Shown one piece after another: positions 47,225-60,172 of a stretch of 64,000 bases of DNA. Source of the stretch: Mastacembelus armatus (lineage: Eukaryota; Chordata; Actinopteri; Synbranchiformes; Mastacembelidae); assembly GCF_900324485.2 (NCBI RefSeq), contig NC_046646.1, positions 10,351,262 to 10,415,261 on the forward strand, given 5' to 3'. Each line of letters starts with the position of its first letter. Positions within the stretch are counted from its first letter, which is position 1. Made by a program: the position numbers and the translations under genes. The notes under the pieces were generated by a model, which was not told the origin of the DNA, did no database searches, and saw only the letters and a list, made by a program, of their open reading frames with translations.

Positions 47225-50015
47225 ATGTCCAGGTTTTTACTGCGAGCTGTGTCCACGGCTCGAAACTCCTCAGCCGGTGTCTACAAGTCGTGTGTGTTAG
47301 CAGCTAAATGCAACAGTGCTACAGGTCCGGTTTCCAGGTGAGTTCAGTGACACAAGCGTCACTAACCAACGTCAGCTTGTTCATGATGCAGTTTTGTTGA
47401 GGAAAAAGCCGACGGGCAATTTCTGTGCCCTAAAAATGACGTCAGTCCGAAATTGCTCGAAAATTGCTTCTTTCCACAAATAACGGGGAATGCAAAGCTA
47501 GCTAGCTAGTAGCTTACTCGATCTGCACAGGCGGTGCGGGACATTTTGATTGACACCGGTCCAGTTGCATCACTGGCAGGTCGTTTCCATGGTAACGTGT
47601 ATAGCAGCTTCACATCCTAATGACAGATATTTATGTTTTAGGTCCCGTGTTGTCTCCTGCCCACAACCCATAATGAACATACAGTCTCCAGTACCAGGCC
47701 TTTTGTGTTCACTCAGTACTCGGTTGATCAGCACTGTTGATCATTAAATAGTTGTTTTAATGTTACTCGTTTTAACCAAAAATGTCAAAGATTTGCTTTT
47801 TCTAGCTTTTCAAATTTGAGCAGTTGAGGCTTCATCTCATGACAGTGAAGTCAGTATTTTTGGACTAGGGTTGTTTAGGGTCAGTTGGTTGATTGAAACA
47901 AGAAATTGTCAGAAGTCACTTGATCTGAACTCTTGACCTGAGAGAAATGATGGGCATTTTGTTTTCTGTTTAATAGCAAGAATAAAAACCATCAGCAATT
48001 TACTCATCTGATCCTTGCTGATTCAGACAGCTATGATGATTATTTGTTTTCCTCTTAACATAGGCTTACAAATGGAGGGGGAGTCAAAGCGCACAGCACA
48101 AGTTCAGCCAGTCTCTGTCAAAAGAAAGACAATAGTCTTCCTTCTAATCATGACGAGGAAACAAATAAAGAGGCTCGCCCAACAGAAACTTCAGCTTTGG
48201 CTACACAGAAAACTGAAGACGACGTTAAAGTCACCAGGACGGCTGCACAAACGGAGGAGCCGGTGGTGTTAAAGACAGATAATGGTAGTTCTGCCCAGCA
48301 GCAGGGAAATGTTAAAAATGAACAGGTAAAGACTGGGAAGGAGAATCTCCTTGACCTTCTTGGAGCTATGAAGGTGGAAGTCACCAGCAAGAGGAGGCTC
48401 AAAAACTTGAAAGTGAAGCAAAATTATGAGTCTCCAAAGTCAAAGCCAGCTGCTATGGAGAGCACCATCAGTATGTTTCAGAGGGCTACAGCAGAGGCTT
48501 CAACAGAGAGGTGAGAGGGCAGTTTGACTTAAAGGGAATACCTGAAAATATATTATTTGGTGTCTCATCATCCCCTGATTCCAGCCTCTCTGCATTGTGT
48601 TTGTTAGCGTGTCAATCGATCCTGAACTAGTTGCAGCTGCATCTGCTGCTGCTGCCACACTGCCGAACCACAGCCAGGCCGAGTCCGAGCTGCTCAAACG
48701 GCTAAGGCAGCATGAGGCCTTCAGTGAGGCTCAGAAGAAAGGGGAGGTGACTAACTTAGGGTATGTGTCCCAACTCCAATATATACTGTATGTCTCCAGT
48801 GTGTAAATGTAAATGTTTTTCTGCTCTTTTATCTTGTATAACAGCAAATTTAAGGTTTTATTCACATGATAGACATCAATCAAACAATATTTTCTCAGAG
48901 TCATTATTGCTGACATGAAAGTAGGAAAGAATCCGAACAGACAGAACGCTCAACCAGCGAATCAGATCCGCTTTGATGATGATGGCCAAGGTTATACACA
49001 TGACAGAGGCATCACCGCTGAGCTGGATGGCGTTCGGAGAAGGTAAACACTTCTATCACATCATTACTCAGAAAGGTTTTGAGGTGAACCATGTGTTTAA
49101 TGAGTGTTTTATTTTTTTCAGGAGGAATTTGTTCACAGGGAAAAGATTAAACATCTTCTCACCTGTTACTGATGAAGATGGAGCTGAATCAGCTGTTGGT
49201 AATAATGAATTAAAGATTTTCAGGATTTGGTCTAGTATTATTTATTAACTTTGTTTGTCTTAAATTGTTTACGTTGTTGTCCAGACCGTTCTGTAGAGAT
49301 ATTTGTGGGGTGTGTTATCCTAGATTTACATTTCTTAGCCCAAAACCTTATGTTTTATTTTAACACTTCTATGGTATTTAAATAAGTAAAGGTTTTTCTT
49401 TCCTTTGTCATCCTGAATTTAGCCACTTCTGCTCAAGTTGCAGAAATTTAATACTTTTTGCTGTTTGTTTCAGATGTTATGCAAGATTGAAAAATCTTTT
49501 GGTTTACACTTCAGCAGGACGTCTACTTATTATACTGGTGTTCTTGTTTCAGTACGGCCAAATCTATGGGACATGGACTTTGCTCATCAGTTGTCTGAGT
49601 CAATCAACCAAAAGCCACGCAATGGGTTTGAGGAAATGATCCAGTGGACCAAAGAGGGGAAAATGTGGCAGTATCCAATCAACAATGAAGCTGGTGAGTA
49701 ATGAAGGTTGTATTTGATTTCCGTGTCTGTACAGGAGAAAGACAGGACACATTGACATCATCTTCTTGCTCTGTGTAAGGCCTTGAGGAGGAAGCCAGTG
49801 TACCGTTCCATGAGCACATCTTCTTAGAGAAACACTTGGAGGAGGGCTTCCCCCGCCAAGGACCAGTGCGTCACTTTATGGAGCTCGTCGTGGTCGGTCT
49901 GTCCAAAAACCCATACCTGACAGTCCAACAGAAAAAGGAGCACATTTCCTGGTTTCGAGACTACTTCCATCAAAAAGAGGACGTCCTGAGAGAGGCTGAT
50001 GTTTTTCTCAACTAA
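47225..50015 (+). CDS. mrps31: Small-subunit mitochondrial ribosomal protein mS31
   Basis: This is a component of the head of the mitochondrial small ribosomal subunit (also called imogen 38). Exons 47225-47337, 48064-48510, 48608-48760, 48899-49042, 49122-49198, 49553-49693 and 49780-50015 give 436 aa; human MRPS31 is about 395. The N-terminus [18 protein letters not shown] is basic, Ser-rich and free of acid residues, as expected of a matrix targeting peptide. A charged, poorly conserved middle follows, with [20 protein letters not shown]. The conserved C-terminal domain has [55 protein letters not shown] and [10 protein letters not shown]. The extra length over human is in the middle region. 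It shares a promoter with taf6. Next to foxo1 it keeps the order seen at human 13q14. Confidence 0.93.
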
Positions 50016-51917
50016 ACTTTGGACATTTAAATAGTTTTTCTGTGTTAGTTGAATGCGATCACATAAAAGCAAAGTCTGTTTTTTAACAGTGGGGCTTTGC
50101 CATGATGATCTTTACTCGTACAGTTTAAAAAGTCCTAGTTTGGAGTTCTTTATTCATTCTAGAGGCCTGTTAGTGTCAAATGTACAATATCTACTGTTTC
50201 TAATACTTTGGTCAGGACATAGAACCATTGTTTAACCACTTCAACCCTGGCTTGTTGCATGAGAGAGGAAAATGTACAGGAAGAATATGCTTGTACCAAG
50301 TATACAAACAAAATAAGGCAGCAAAAGTACAGTCCTGGCTTTTTGCTTATTTTCCAACAGTAATGTGCATACCACAGATCATTGGTCACACTTTATTTGC
50401 CTGTTTCAGTGCTGGTTAACTTGATCAAAACACTGATTTTAAAAAAAAAAAAAAAAAAAAAAAAGGAAGCTTAGTTTTGTATCCATGTTCACAGATTAGG
50501 TGGCATTAAAACAAAAAGTTCATGAATTGTTAAAGACTTTCACATGGAAAAAATAGATTAGTGTAAATATTTTTGTGTGTTTTCATTTGCCAAAGGTCAC
50601 ACAAACACCTATAGTCATGATTAATGGTGTTTTCTCAGGCAGGGTGTAAAAAAAAAAAGAAAAAAAAGTCTTAACTTGTGTGCAGAATCTAGGACTCAGT
50701 TCAGGTTTACAGTAGGACTGCAATTAGAGCTTGAACCTTGTGCCCTCTGCAGGGGAAGTGCTTTTACCACACAGATTCCTTCTGGTCTAAAAACACCCTC
50801 AGCGATCTATTGTCTGAGAAAGTGTGGAAAATGAGAGGTTGACATTTGAAAGTGCCTCATTTCCACATTTTGTTCACTTTTCCTTAAACAGTAATGATTG
50901 GCATGATAAGATGCTGGCAACGCTTCCTTACTTCTGTGTGTATAGGCTGTACAAATAAAGTGTGTTTGTGTGGAAAGGCACCTGGTTCTGCTCAGAAAAA
51001 TATATGCAAATAACCCACTAGATGGCAATACTGACAGGTATACTCCCACTGTGAGGTCAAAGGACGTATTTAACAGAACTTAAATGCGGCAATTTGAGGG
51101 CAATTGTATAATCTAGTATGACAAAACTGCATTGTTAAACAGTAGTCCCCAGGGCACAGACATATATTAGTGAAAATGAGACCATTTGAGGGAAATAACC
51201 AACTACACCATATAAACCTGTTATTGATTGATGGTGGAATGGGTACATGAGAGGGCTGAAGGCTGCAAGGACAAAGGAAACAGCAACAGCATGTTTCAGA
51301 TTTACGTTTCTGCATTTATGGTGCGTTTAGGTACCGGGAAAAGGCTTTATCACCAGAGAAATAAATCACCAGAGCATTTGCAATTCGAAAGATTTGAGGT
51401 GGTGGAACAACACCAACGGTAATATGTAATGATTGGTCACTGTTCAAACTCCTCCCATGCCATAAGGTGCCTGATCATCCTGCTTATATCTAGTGAACTA
51501 TCTAATAAGATGTACTGCAAACTTGAAAGAAAGAAGGTGCGCATAAAACGTTCATTTTCTTTTTTTTAGCAGAGTCAATTTGAGTATGATTTCCAAGCAG
51601 AGCAATTGAACGTCACTTGCAGAGAAGCTGAAAAGACGGAGCCTGTGAGTGGGCCGTGAACGCCTCATCAGACTCCACTACTCTGACAGCGCTGCAGACT
51701 GAGAGTTGTATCTAGTCTGTTCAGGATGGTGTGAACTCAATGACTGACTGACATTTAAATTACAATCCTCTCCTGTCTAGTCCTGCTATTGAGACCTGGC
51801 GCGTGGAAGAGAAATTTTACATATGCTTTTTTTATTGTTTATTTTTTTTTGCTAATTAGTTAATATTTATTTTTAGGCGAGTGTTTATGTGACATTGAGC
51901 TCCGGTCTGACCCTGTC
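50016..51917. other. mrps31 3' region and foxo1 upstream region
   Basis: This 1.9-kb interval holds a 24-base poly-A run at 50441-50464, a second A-rich run near 50650, and AATAAA at 50954-50959, which may end a long mrps31 3' UTR. The last several hundred bases should include the foxo1 promoter and 5' UTR. I recognised no TATA box, transposon or extra coding exon. A T-rich stretch ending in AG near 51875 could be a splice acceptor for a 5' non-coding exon of foxo1, but this is weak. Confidence 0.45.
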
Positions 51918-54900
51918 ATGGCTCAGGTACCGCCACCAGAAACACAGCCGGTAGAGATAGACCCGGACTTTGAGCCCCTCTCCCGCCCGCGGTCCTGCAC
52001 CTGGCCGCTTCCTCGGCCGGAGTTCATCGACCCGGCCAACTCCAACACATCCTCCCCGGCTCCGTCGGTGCAGCAGGAGCCGGGAGGAAACACCGAGTTC
52101 ATCAGCAACCTCGGCTTGTTGGAGGAGGACTATGAAGAGTACGCAGAGCAGAAACCGCTTGTGCACTGCAATGATTTTCATTGTCCGGAGGGAAACTGCG
52201 TGCATCTGCATCACCAAAACCACCACCATCACCACCTCCAGCAGCAGCAGCTCCCCGGTCTGCAGCTGCCGCCTCAGCAACAGGTGGCCCCTGCCGGTGT
52301 CGCCCCTTTGGGTGGCTCCGGCCAGAGGAAGAGCAGCTCATCCCGCCGTAACGCCTGGGGCAACATGTCGTACGCTGACCTGATCACTAAGGCGATAGAC
52401 AGCTCACCCGAGAAGAGGCTGACCCTGTCTCAGATCTACGACTGGATGGTCAAGAGCGTCCCTTACTTCAAGGACAAAGGAGACAGCAACAGCTCCGCGG
52501 GCTGGAAGGTGAGTGAGGGTTTCTGTGAGAAAACCACAGTGTGACTACTGAGCACTTGGGAGGTTTTAACTCATATGACACTTGACACCCCAGCCAAGCT
52601 GAAGTGCAAGAAGCTTCAAGAGCTCCAGACAGAGAGAACACTAGGGCTCCGGCTTCATTCTGTAAATGCTCTCTATACTGATCTGCTCTAACTCGTGTGT
52701 AGAGAGTGAGAAAGTGCAGCAGCCAAAGTTTGAGATGCCAGATTCCCCTTCAGTCTGTCTGCACTGATACACACCAGTGTCACGAGGGACACGTTACACT
52801 TTCTGTACAACATGTGAGGGAGCAAAGATAGTTAAAATGCAGATTCATCACATCTATGGCCTTGATTAATAAACATAACTAACACAAACATATAATAAAA
52901 AAAATCACCTAAATCACATCCTGCTCTTCTGAAAACAGGGATTCATTTGCCTTAAAGACATTTTGACACGTCCAAATATGACAGTCGTAGGTGTAAATAC
53001 AAATATCAACCATGTCTGAATTCCATTCATTCTAACAGTGTGTTTTTCTACCTCCCCAGAGATATCACAGCAACTGTTTTGTGTCTGGTGTGATGTCTCT
53101 CAGTGTGATGGTCAGTCCAACATGCCTGGGAAATTTAACCTACAGTGAGAGTTCATCAGCACTTTTTCTAAACTATGTTCATGTGTTTTGGGGAAGCAGC
53201 CGTGCATCCTGTTGCCGTCTACGTATTAGGTCCAGTCTGACAAGGTTTGCAAAGAAGTTTCATTCAAAACGCTCCTCAAAACAACTTGTCATCTCTATAC
53301 AAACATAACTAACTTTGCTCCAAGCTTAGATTCCAAGCTTTTATTTCAGACCAGTGTTAAGCCAGCACTCAGCAGAGATGATGGTTATTCATCTGAAATT
53401 ATGAATAATATGATTATCTCAAATTTCCTCATGTAGGAGAGAAGGTTTGCCATTTTTTCTTGTTAAAAATGTAGTTTTACCAAGTTAATGAACATGGTTT
53501 CAAAAATGTTTAATGATGAATCTCAAATTTGACCTCTGTGAGATTTGGCATCTGAGTAACCTTTGAAGTTTTGGTGTGGTTTCCTCCGTCAGCGGTAGCA
53601 GGTACCTCTCTGCTGCGTAAGCGAGGAAACACGCAGCTATAGAGCAGCAGAGCACCAGTCAGTATGTAAACATGTCATACGTTTACCAGAGAGCACTGCA
53701 CAAATAACGGTTGGTTACGTATTTAGCACGAAGGATGCAGCGAGCATTCAGATGTCAGCTAGTGGATTTAGAATAATACTGGACTAGGTGGTGGTTTTAA
53801 TCTGGTTTGACTGAGAATGATGTGCAAAAATACTTGATCAACACAGTTTTCAGAAATGTCTTTTCCGTTTTCTAAAGAAACCTTATTGGGAACAGTCTCG
53901 CTAGTATTACCGCAAAATGTACTGACGCACAGTCTATGCAGCGTTTCCACAGTCATGGAAAACTGTGTGTTGGATCTGTTTAGTACAGAGGACAAGTTGG
54001 AAAACCTATTTGCCCACTGCCTGCACAAACATATTCATCCAGGTCTTGATATTGTCTTGATGGGTGAGGTGAAGATGTACTCAGAGCAGATACTAATTAC
54101 CTGGCACACTCTAACCAAACGTGAGTGAAATTCATATTTCATCTTTGAGCCCTTTCCGGTAACTCTTGCATTCTCGTGAGGCGTAATTTCGATGTAATGT
54201 CAGGAAATGCCTTTGTGAACCTCAATCAAATATAGTTTCCATTGTTTAACACCCACACATGAAAAGCTCCGTCACATCTTGCATTATGACTTATAGCTCT
54301 CCTAAACCACCCTTTCCTCCCTTTCTTAGTCTCTCTGCACTTCTTCAATTACACTTTTTTAAAAATAGGTGATTTGGCTGGTGGGAATGCAGACAGATTC
54401 TTGCCAGGGAAGCAGCGTGGAGTAGACTGTTCAGTTCTCCACTGACAATAACAGGAGGCGACACAAACAGCTCAAGAGCTCGGTGTTGGGGAGTGTGTCG
54501 GAGGGGAAGGGGCTAGGAGAAGGGGATGCTGGGAAAAACAACGTCAAACATCCTCCATTCCTGAGCTGTGTGCTCATATCTTTGTGGTGCTCTCTTCTGG
54601 AGTTTCCTCAGCGGATGCTACAGCTTGGAGAAAGGGATTGCTGCTCTTTATCCTGTCACTTCCTCCTGTGCCCTCAGGCCTTCTGAGGAGAGTGTTTTTG
54701 TTTGTTCAAGAGAAGCCCAGAGTTTGGAAAACAACAGAATTTTAAGTTATATGGCCAACTTTACCCACAATATCGCAAAGATCTGTGACCTGCAGGACTG
54801 ATCCCTGCGCAGCTTTGAGTACTATATATTTTAAGATTGAAAAGAATGAATGAATGAAAGAATTTTCATTTTTAAGCTCCAGACTAGATTTTCACTTCAC

Positions 54901-57900
54901 TTAAAGAGGACTTACAAGATGATGGTACTACCACACAAAATCAAGGTATTCCGATTTGCACGTATCCCAGTCTTTGTTCACCAAGTGCTTCCCTATATAA
55001 TAGCAAACATCGGCAAACAGCAGCTCCAGCTTGTTTATCCTTTATATTAAATCTACACGTGTATACATCAGCCTCTGCATTCCTAAATGTTGGCACGCTT
55101 ACCGGGCCTTGGAACCACCAGCTAATAGTTATTTTTACACTTTCCTGTTAAAAAAAAACAAAAAAAAACACACACACAGCAGTCCCCCCACAATGAACTG
55201 TGATGCATTTCCTGACGACTAGATGGATAACAGTGCCATGTGTTAACATCCCCGCCTTGCAAAACACAAGAGTCTGGGTTGGAATAAGAGGAGTTACCAA
55301 TAGGAAAGGCCATGTATGGATGGTGTTTATGCATTTAATTTGATGTGAAGTCATTTCATTTAGTGTATGCTGATGTATGATGTTTTTTTGTCATACACTG
55401 GCCTTTGTATTGACATTAGAATCCACATGCATGAGCGCCCCTGATTGTAATGACAGATAGAGAGAAGCCAGAGACCTCATGGTGGGTGGAGGGCGTTAGG
55501 GTTTAAACCTCAGTTTATACAGCTCCACCTAGAAAACTGTAGTGGGTGGAGGGCAGGACAGGGGCAATGCTGCTACCACAAGAGCTTCCTGTCTCCCTCC
55601 CTTTTTTTTTTTGTTATTTTCCCTCCAAATCTTGTGTAAGCCTGGTGATCATAATGCTTTTGCCTCAAGAGAGGGGCCTCTGCCAACTGTGAGGAGGGTT
55701 CCCCTGGGATACTGGTGACTATGTCAGTGGCAATGTGCAGCATAGAAGCTACTTCTCACTGGTAGCACCACTGTTTTTCTCAGTGAACTGTGACCTCAAA
55801 TAATGGAACAGGAAGTAGCACCCCTGAGTTAAACTGGCACAGACGTTCTGACTTACTCATTAAGGAAGTTTGGGTATTTATACGGTAGTGCGTAATGTAA
55901 GAAACAATTTGGTGACAGTTTGCCATAATGTATGCGATGGCTGCTTGTTGGGAACTAGTTTATCTCACTATATCATCTAACATAGGCGCCAAAAGGGCTC
56001 CTGCACTGCAAATCAGCAGCCTGTTGATTGCACTGCCTGAAGCCTGGTGTTTGCATATGACCACTGTGGAAACTAGTGACAGACAATGATTACAGTATTT
56101 ATTCAGGATGAACTGGGCAGCTCAGTGGAAAAGCTTACTCTAGGTCCATTTGAACAACGTCCCCCAGATCAAGTGACAGCTGCTCACCAACCCGCAACCC
56201 AGGTTTAGTGCAAGATGCATGAAAATCTAAGGTAATGTCACAAATTAAAATTTGCCCTTCAGTGTCTTTAGTTGAGTGTAATTTGTCAAGTAATTTGGGT
56301 AATTTTATAATGAAAAAATGAATATATATTATTAAATTTAGGAAGCACAAGTGTTGTGTATATTATTACTAGCACTGGACTAACAATGACTAGTTGTTGC
56401 CTCATGGGAAAGCATCGGCACACTTTCAGTTCAAATAGTCTTCGAATCAGGGTCTGTTCATTTAATACACCATTTAATACCAAGTTATTGACATTCACAT
56501 CAGTCTTAGCTGTAGTTTAGCATGCTGAGGTTAGCATTTAGCTCAAAGCACCATTGTGCTTATAATTATAGCCTCACAGAGCAGATAGCACGGCTGCAGA
56601 CTATTCTTGTCTGTAAAACAAGAGTAGGAAGGAAATTCTGATGTACTTTACAATTTTTTGAGTAAAGGGCAAATTCTCTGATGGTTTATGAACTCAGTTT
56701 CTGAACCCAGGCCTGAAAAGAGAAAACAGTTACTAAAAGAGGCAAGAAAAAAAAAACAGTACAGTTTGTCTTTGGATCACAAGTTTAAAAAGAGAGGCCT
56801 GCCCTGAACTCAAGAGAAAGCTTCAAGTAACTCCATGATGAAAAGTAGGCTTGGGGCAGGGGCTTTCAATACACAGAAGACCGTGACTTGAGGGAAGGAG
56901 GCAGGCAGTCAGCTGACTGGTTGGCAGTGGGCTGAGCCCTGTGTACAGTCTGCTGTCTACAAGGCGCTGTGAGTGCTGAATTTGTGGCATGTGGGTTTCT
57001 ACACTGTCCTCCAGCCTGTGTAGAATAATAAACACCCTCTATACCATGTTCACAAAAAGAACCATGCCTCAGTCCATTGTGCAAAATATGAAACACGTGT
57101 GCTGAGGGAGGGAAAGAACTAGAAGTATTATGCTGTTAAAAAGAGAAACAGGATCAAAAGTCTGTGAGGTTAGTATCTAATCATGTGAACTAGAAGTTGT
57201 CTGTTCTCCCCTGTAGTGTGCAGAGAATGTCTCACTCTAAAGATCAGTCTGAGAAAGGTTGGAGATGAGAAGTTTCTGATTGCACTGGTACTTCTTAATA
57301 ACTGTGATTTAAATAGGACTGTGTATTTTTTTAATCAGTAGCACAGCACACAGGATGTCTGTCATTCTCTAAGCTGAACTCCTAATGTAAAACTACAGTC
57401 TATCACAGTCCCACACTGCAGAAGTGGGTCCTTTGGTGTTTAAAAAAAAAGAAAAAGAAGTAATCTGCATTGTGTCCAAGCCATGAAAAGGCAAAATATT
57501 CTCCACACTGAGCTGGAGGCCTCAGTGCAGCAATGTTTGCCGCCTTACCGCCCTGTAACAGAAAACTCAGGTCCCACGCTTATTCTCACCTCTGTTGCAC
57601 TTCCTGGGTCAGAGGAGAAAGGGGGAAGGGTGCCCAGGAAGACACTGTCAGGAAGTGGTTTGTCTTTTTACTGTAATCTCTGCAAACGTGGTGTTCTCTT
57701 ATTCTGTTATGTGCACAAGATATCTGACTGCTGTGTGGTGGTAATAATATGAGCAGATAGCAGTTCTGATTGTCAGCCATCTACACCTATTTTTGCATCC
57801 TGTGTCCAAGAAAAAACATCATTAGGGCAGATGCAAAATTAACAAGTTTTTCATAAATTACGTTTACAAATAAGAACAAGATAATTTCCCCTTTCATTAC

Positions 57901-60139
57901 TTTGCAGCTAGTATCTTTGCACCACTTGCAGGTTACCACTACCTACTAAAATGAGCTGTTTTTGTTTTACGTGAGTGAAGAGTTTTGCTATATATAATTA
58001 ATATTGTGCAGCCCTAAGCTGCACTGTGCACCGACATTGTGAGTTACACCGCCAACACAGAGACATCAACAAACTGGTCAAGAAGTTTGTAGCAGCTGAG
58101 CTTTGAGGTTACTGGCAGCCATAGAGATTAGCATACTTCCTTATTTCGCCGTTAATGGGATTGTGATATATGTACAATTGTTCCATGTGTTTCCTTAATC
58201 TATGTAGCATTTGTTTGAACAGAAGCAACTCAAAAACAATGCTTTGATGGCAGATGCCCCCATCATTGAGGTCATTGAGGATCTGATTAGTTATACAACA
58301 CTAAATCACTTCCAAATAAATAAGTTGTGAGAATATATAGCTTAAAGCAAGAGTGCTGCTTAACTTTTAAAACTCAGATAAATAAATTGCACCTACAGCA
58401 TTTTGCTGCCACAGCCTTATTTAGTCTGCTATTTCCACTGGCTAACTGTGGTTAATATCAGCTATTGCCAGCAAACATTAATATTTTTGGGCTGCATGCA
58501 TGCGATGCATGCAAATTCAGTGTAAGTGTTTTTACCTCCGGTCTTTCATCTCTAGCTAAATATCAGCCCTCGTCACTGATGGAACACCAAGTTACTGATT
58601 CGAGTAGCAGCTGGTCTCCAGCAGTTTGTCCCCTGGGAGAGTCTGTCTGTGCTTGTGTCTGGAGCTGTGCGTAAAATGTTTGGACCACTTGCACGTGAAG
58701 CCACTTTCACTGCGGCTGCACCTGCCCCTGCAACTGGGCCTTGTTTGTTTACTTATTCTGCGACCGTTACTGCAAGCCTCATGCTTCACTACACAAGAAA
58801 CAGCAGCTGTGTCATTTTAATTATTCTGAAGTCCAGTAGGAGGAGTTGTGTTATGCTGCAGCACTCTGTCTTGGTGATAATGATCAAAGATGAGTTAGAT
58901 ACTCGGTTACATGGAAAGAATTGTAAGACGCTGGAGGACTCTTCAACATCTGACGCAGGTCTTCTAAGGGTATCTGAGCTGCGTAGCAACAACTTGGTCT
59001 GTAGGGAGGCCACAGATTTCTGCTGCGCTCAATTGACGGCATGGTGGTCAGTATGTGGCAATTGTTAAGCCACATTGAAAATAGATTTTTTTTTAATATT
59101 TTATTCAGAAGCAAAAGAACCTTTCCCATGCATGAGCTGACCTAGAGCCAGTATGACATTGAAACTGAGACATCATAATGTAGGAGGAAATGTTATTCCT
59201 TTATGGAGCTTGCTTTTTGATGGAAATGAGAGCAAAATATTTCCCAACTAGTTTCCCTAATAGTAACAAGAATCTTAAGATACTTTTAGTTGATAGTATT
59301 GATGTAGAAGTAAAACTCACACATAGACAAACTGACATGACTCCTCCTCCACACACATGAACACAATGCAAGGTATTTCTTCCTCTAGCTGCAAAAGCCA
59401 ATGGAAAATTTGCATCATATTACAAGACCTTGTAAAGAGATATACTGTCTGTAATGCGACTTAACTCTAGTACATGCTGGTGTTGGGTCAACTACACAAT
59501 AGATATTGTCTTTTAAACATTTATGGCACTTGCCGCCCTCACATGTTTCGATGGCCCACTTTCAGATGAAAACTGAGGGCTATATCAATAGGTAGTGGGT
59601 TGGGATTTGTGTGGTAATGTGGCATAATATGTGAGTGGGACACCTCCTGAGTTAGCGAGGTAGGGCATGTCTTTTGTTCTCGTTGGGCTGAGGTGAGGTA
59701 CGTCTCAGACAGGGATTATCCCAGGCTAAGTAGAGAATGCCCCTGGACTCAGTCATGCAGTCCCTGATCTATTGTGGGCACTAATCACAGGCTGTATTTG
59801 CATATAGCAAGCGTGTAAGCAAGATATGTTGATTGATTAGTGGAATAAAAGTAGGTTCACAGGATGTGTCTGTACAGCACAGTACTCAGATCTCAGGCCC
59901 TCCACTAATGACTCATTTCCTGACACTGGTTACTGATTGACATCATGTAAAAAGAGAGAAAAGGGCATAAAAGGGCATGATTTGGGTGAACCCATGTCAG
60001 ACTATGCATTGCATATTGTGACCATACAGTCTGTTAACTTCACCTCAGGTTTCTCCAGCTTAAATGTGCGGGATGTCCTCTGACACAGGAAACCTTATGT
60101 GAACGTCAGTGGAAGAGAAGGGAGGAGGGAGGAGTGTGT

Positions 60140-60172
<33 letters not shown>

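Noticed and set aside
47985-48063. Alternative acceptor for mrps31 exon 2 near 47982
   Set aside because: The acceptor at 48063 joins in frame with a long open exon; the earlier one adds a stretch with stops in the needed frame.
53081-54128. Two open frames of 75-90 codons in foxo1 intron 1
   Set aside because: Composition and lack of any domain fit chance frames; neither continues across splice sites.
56110-56215. tRNA-like SINE head (GGGCAGCTCAGTGG)
   Set aside because: The A-box-like start is suggestive, but no good B box follows at the right distance.
58649-59068. 139-codon open frame in foxo1 intron 1
   Set aside because: It does not start with ATG, shows no family motif and has no splice or promoter context.
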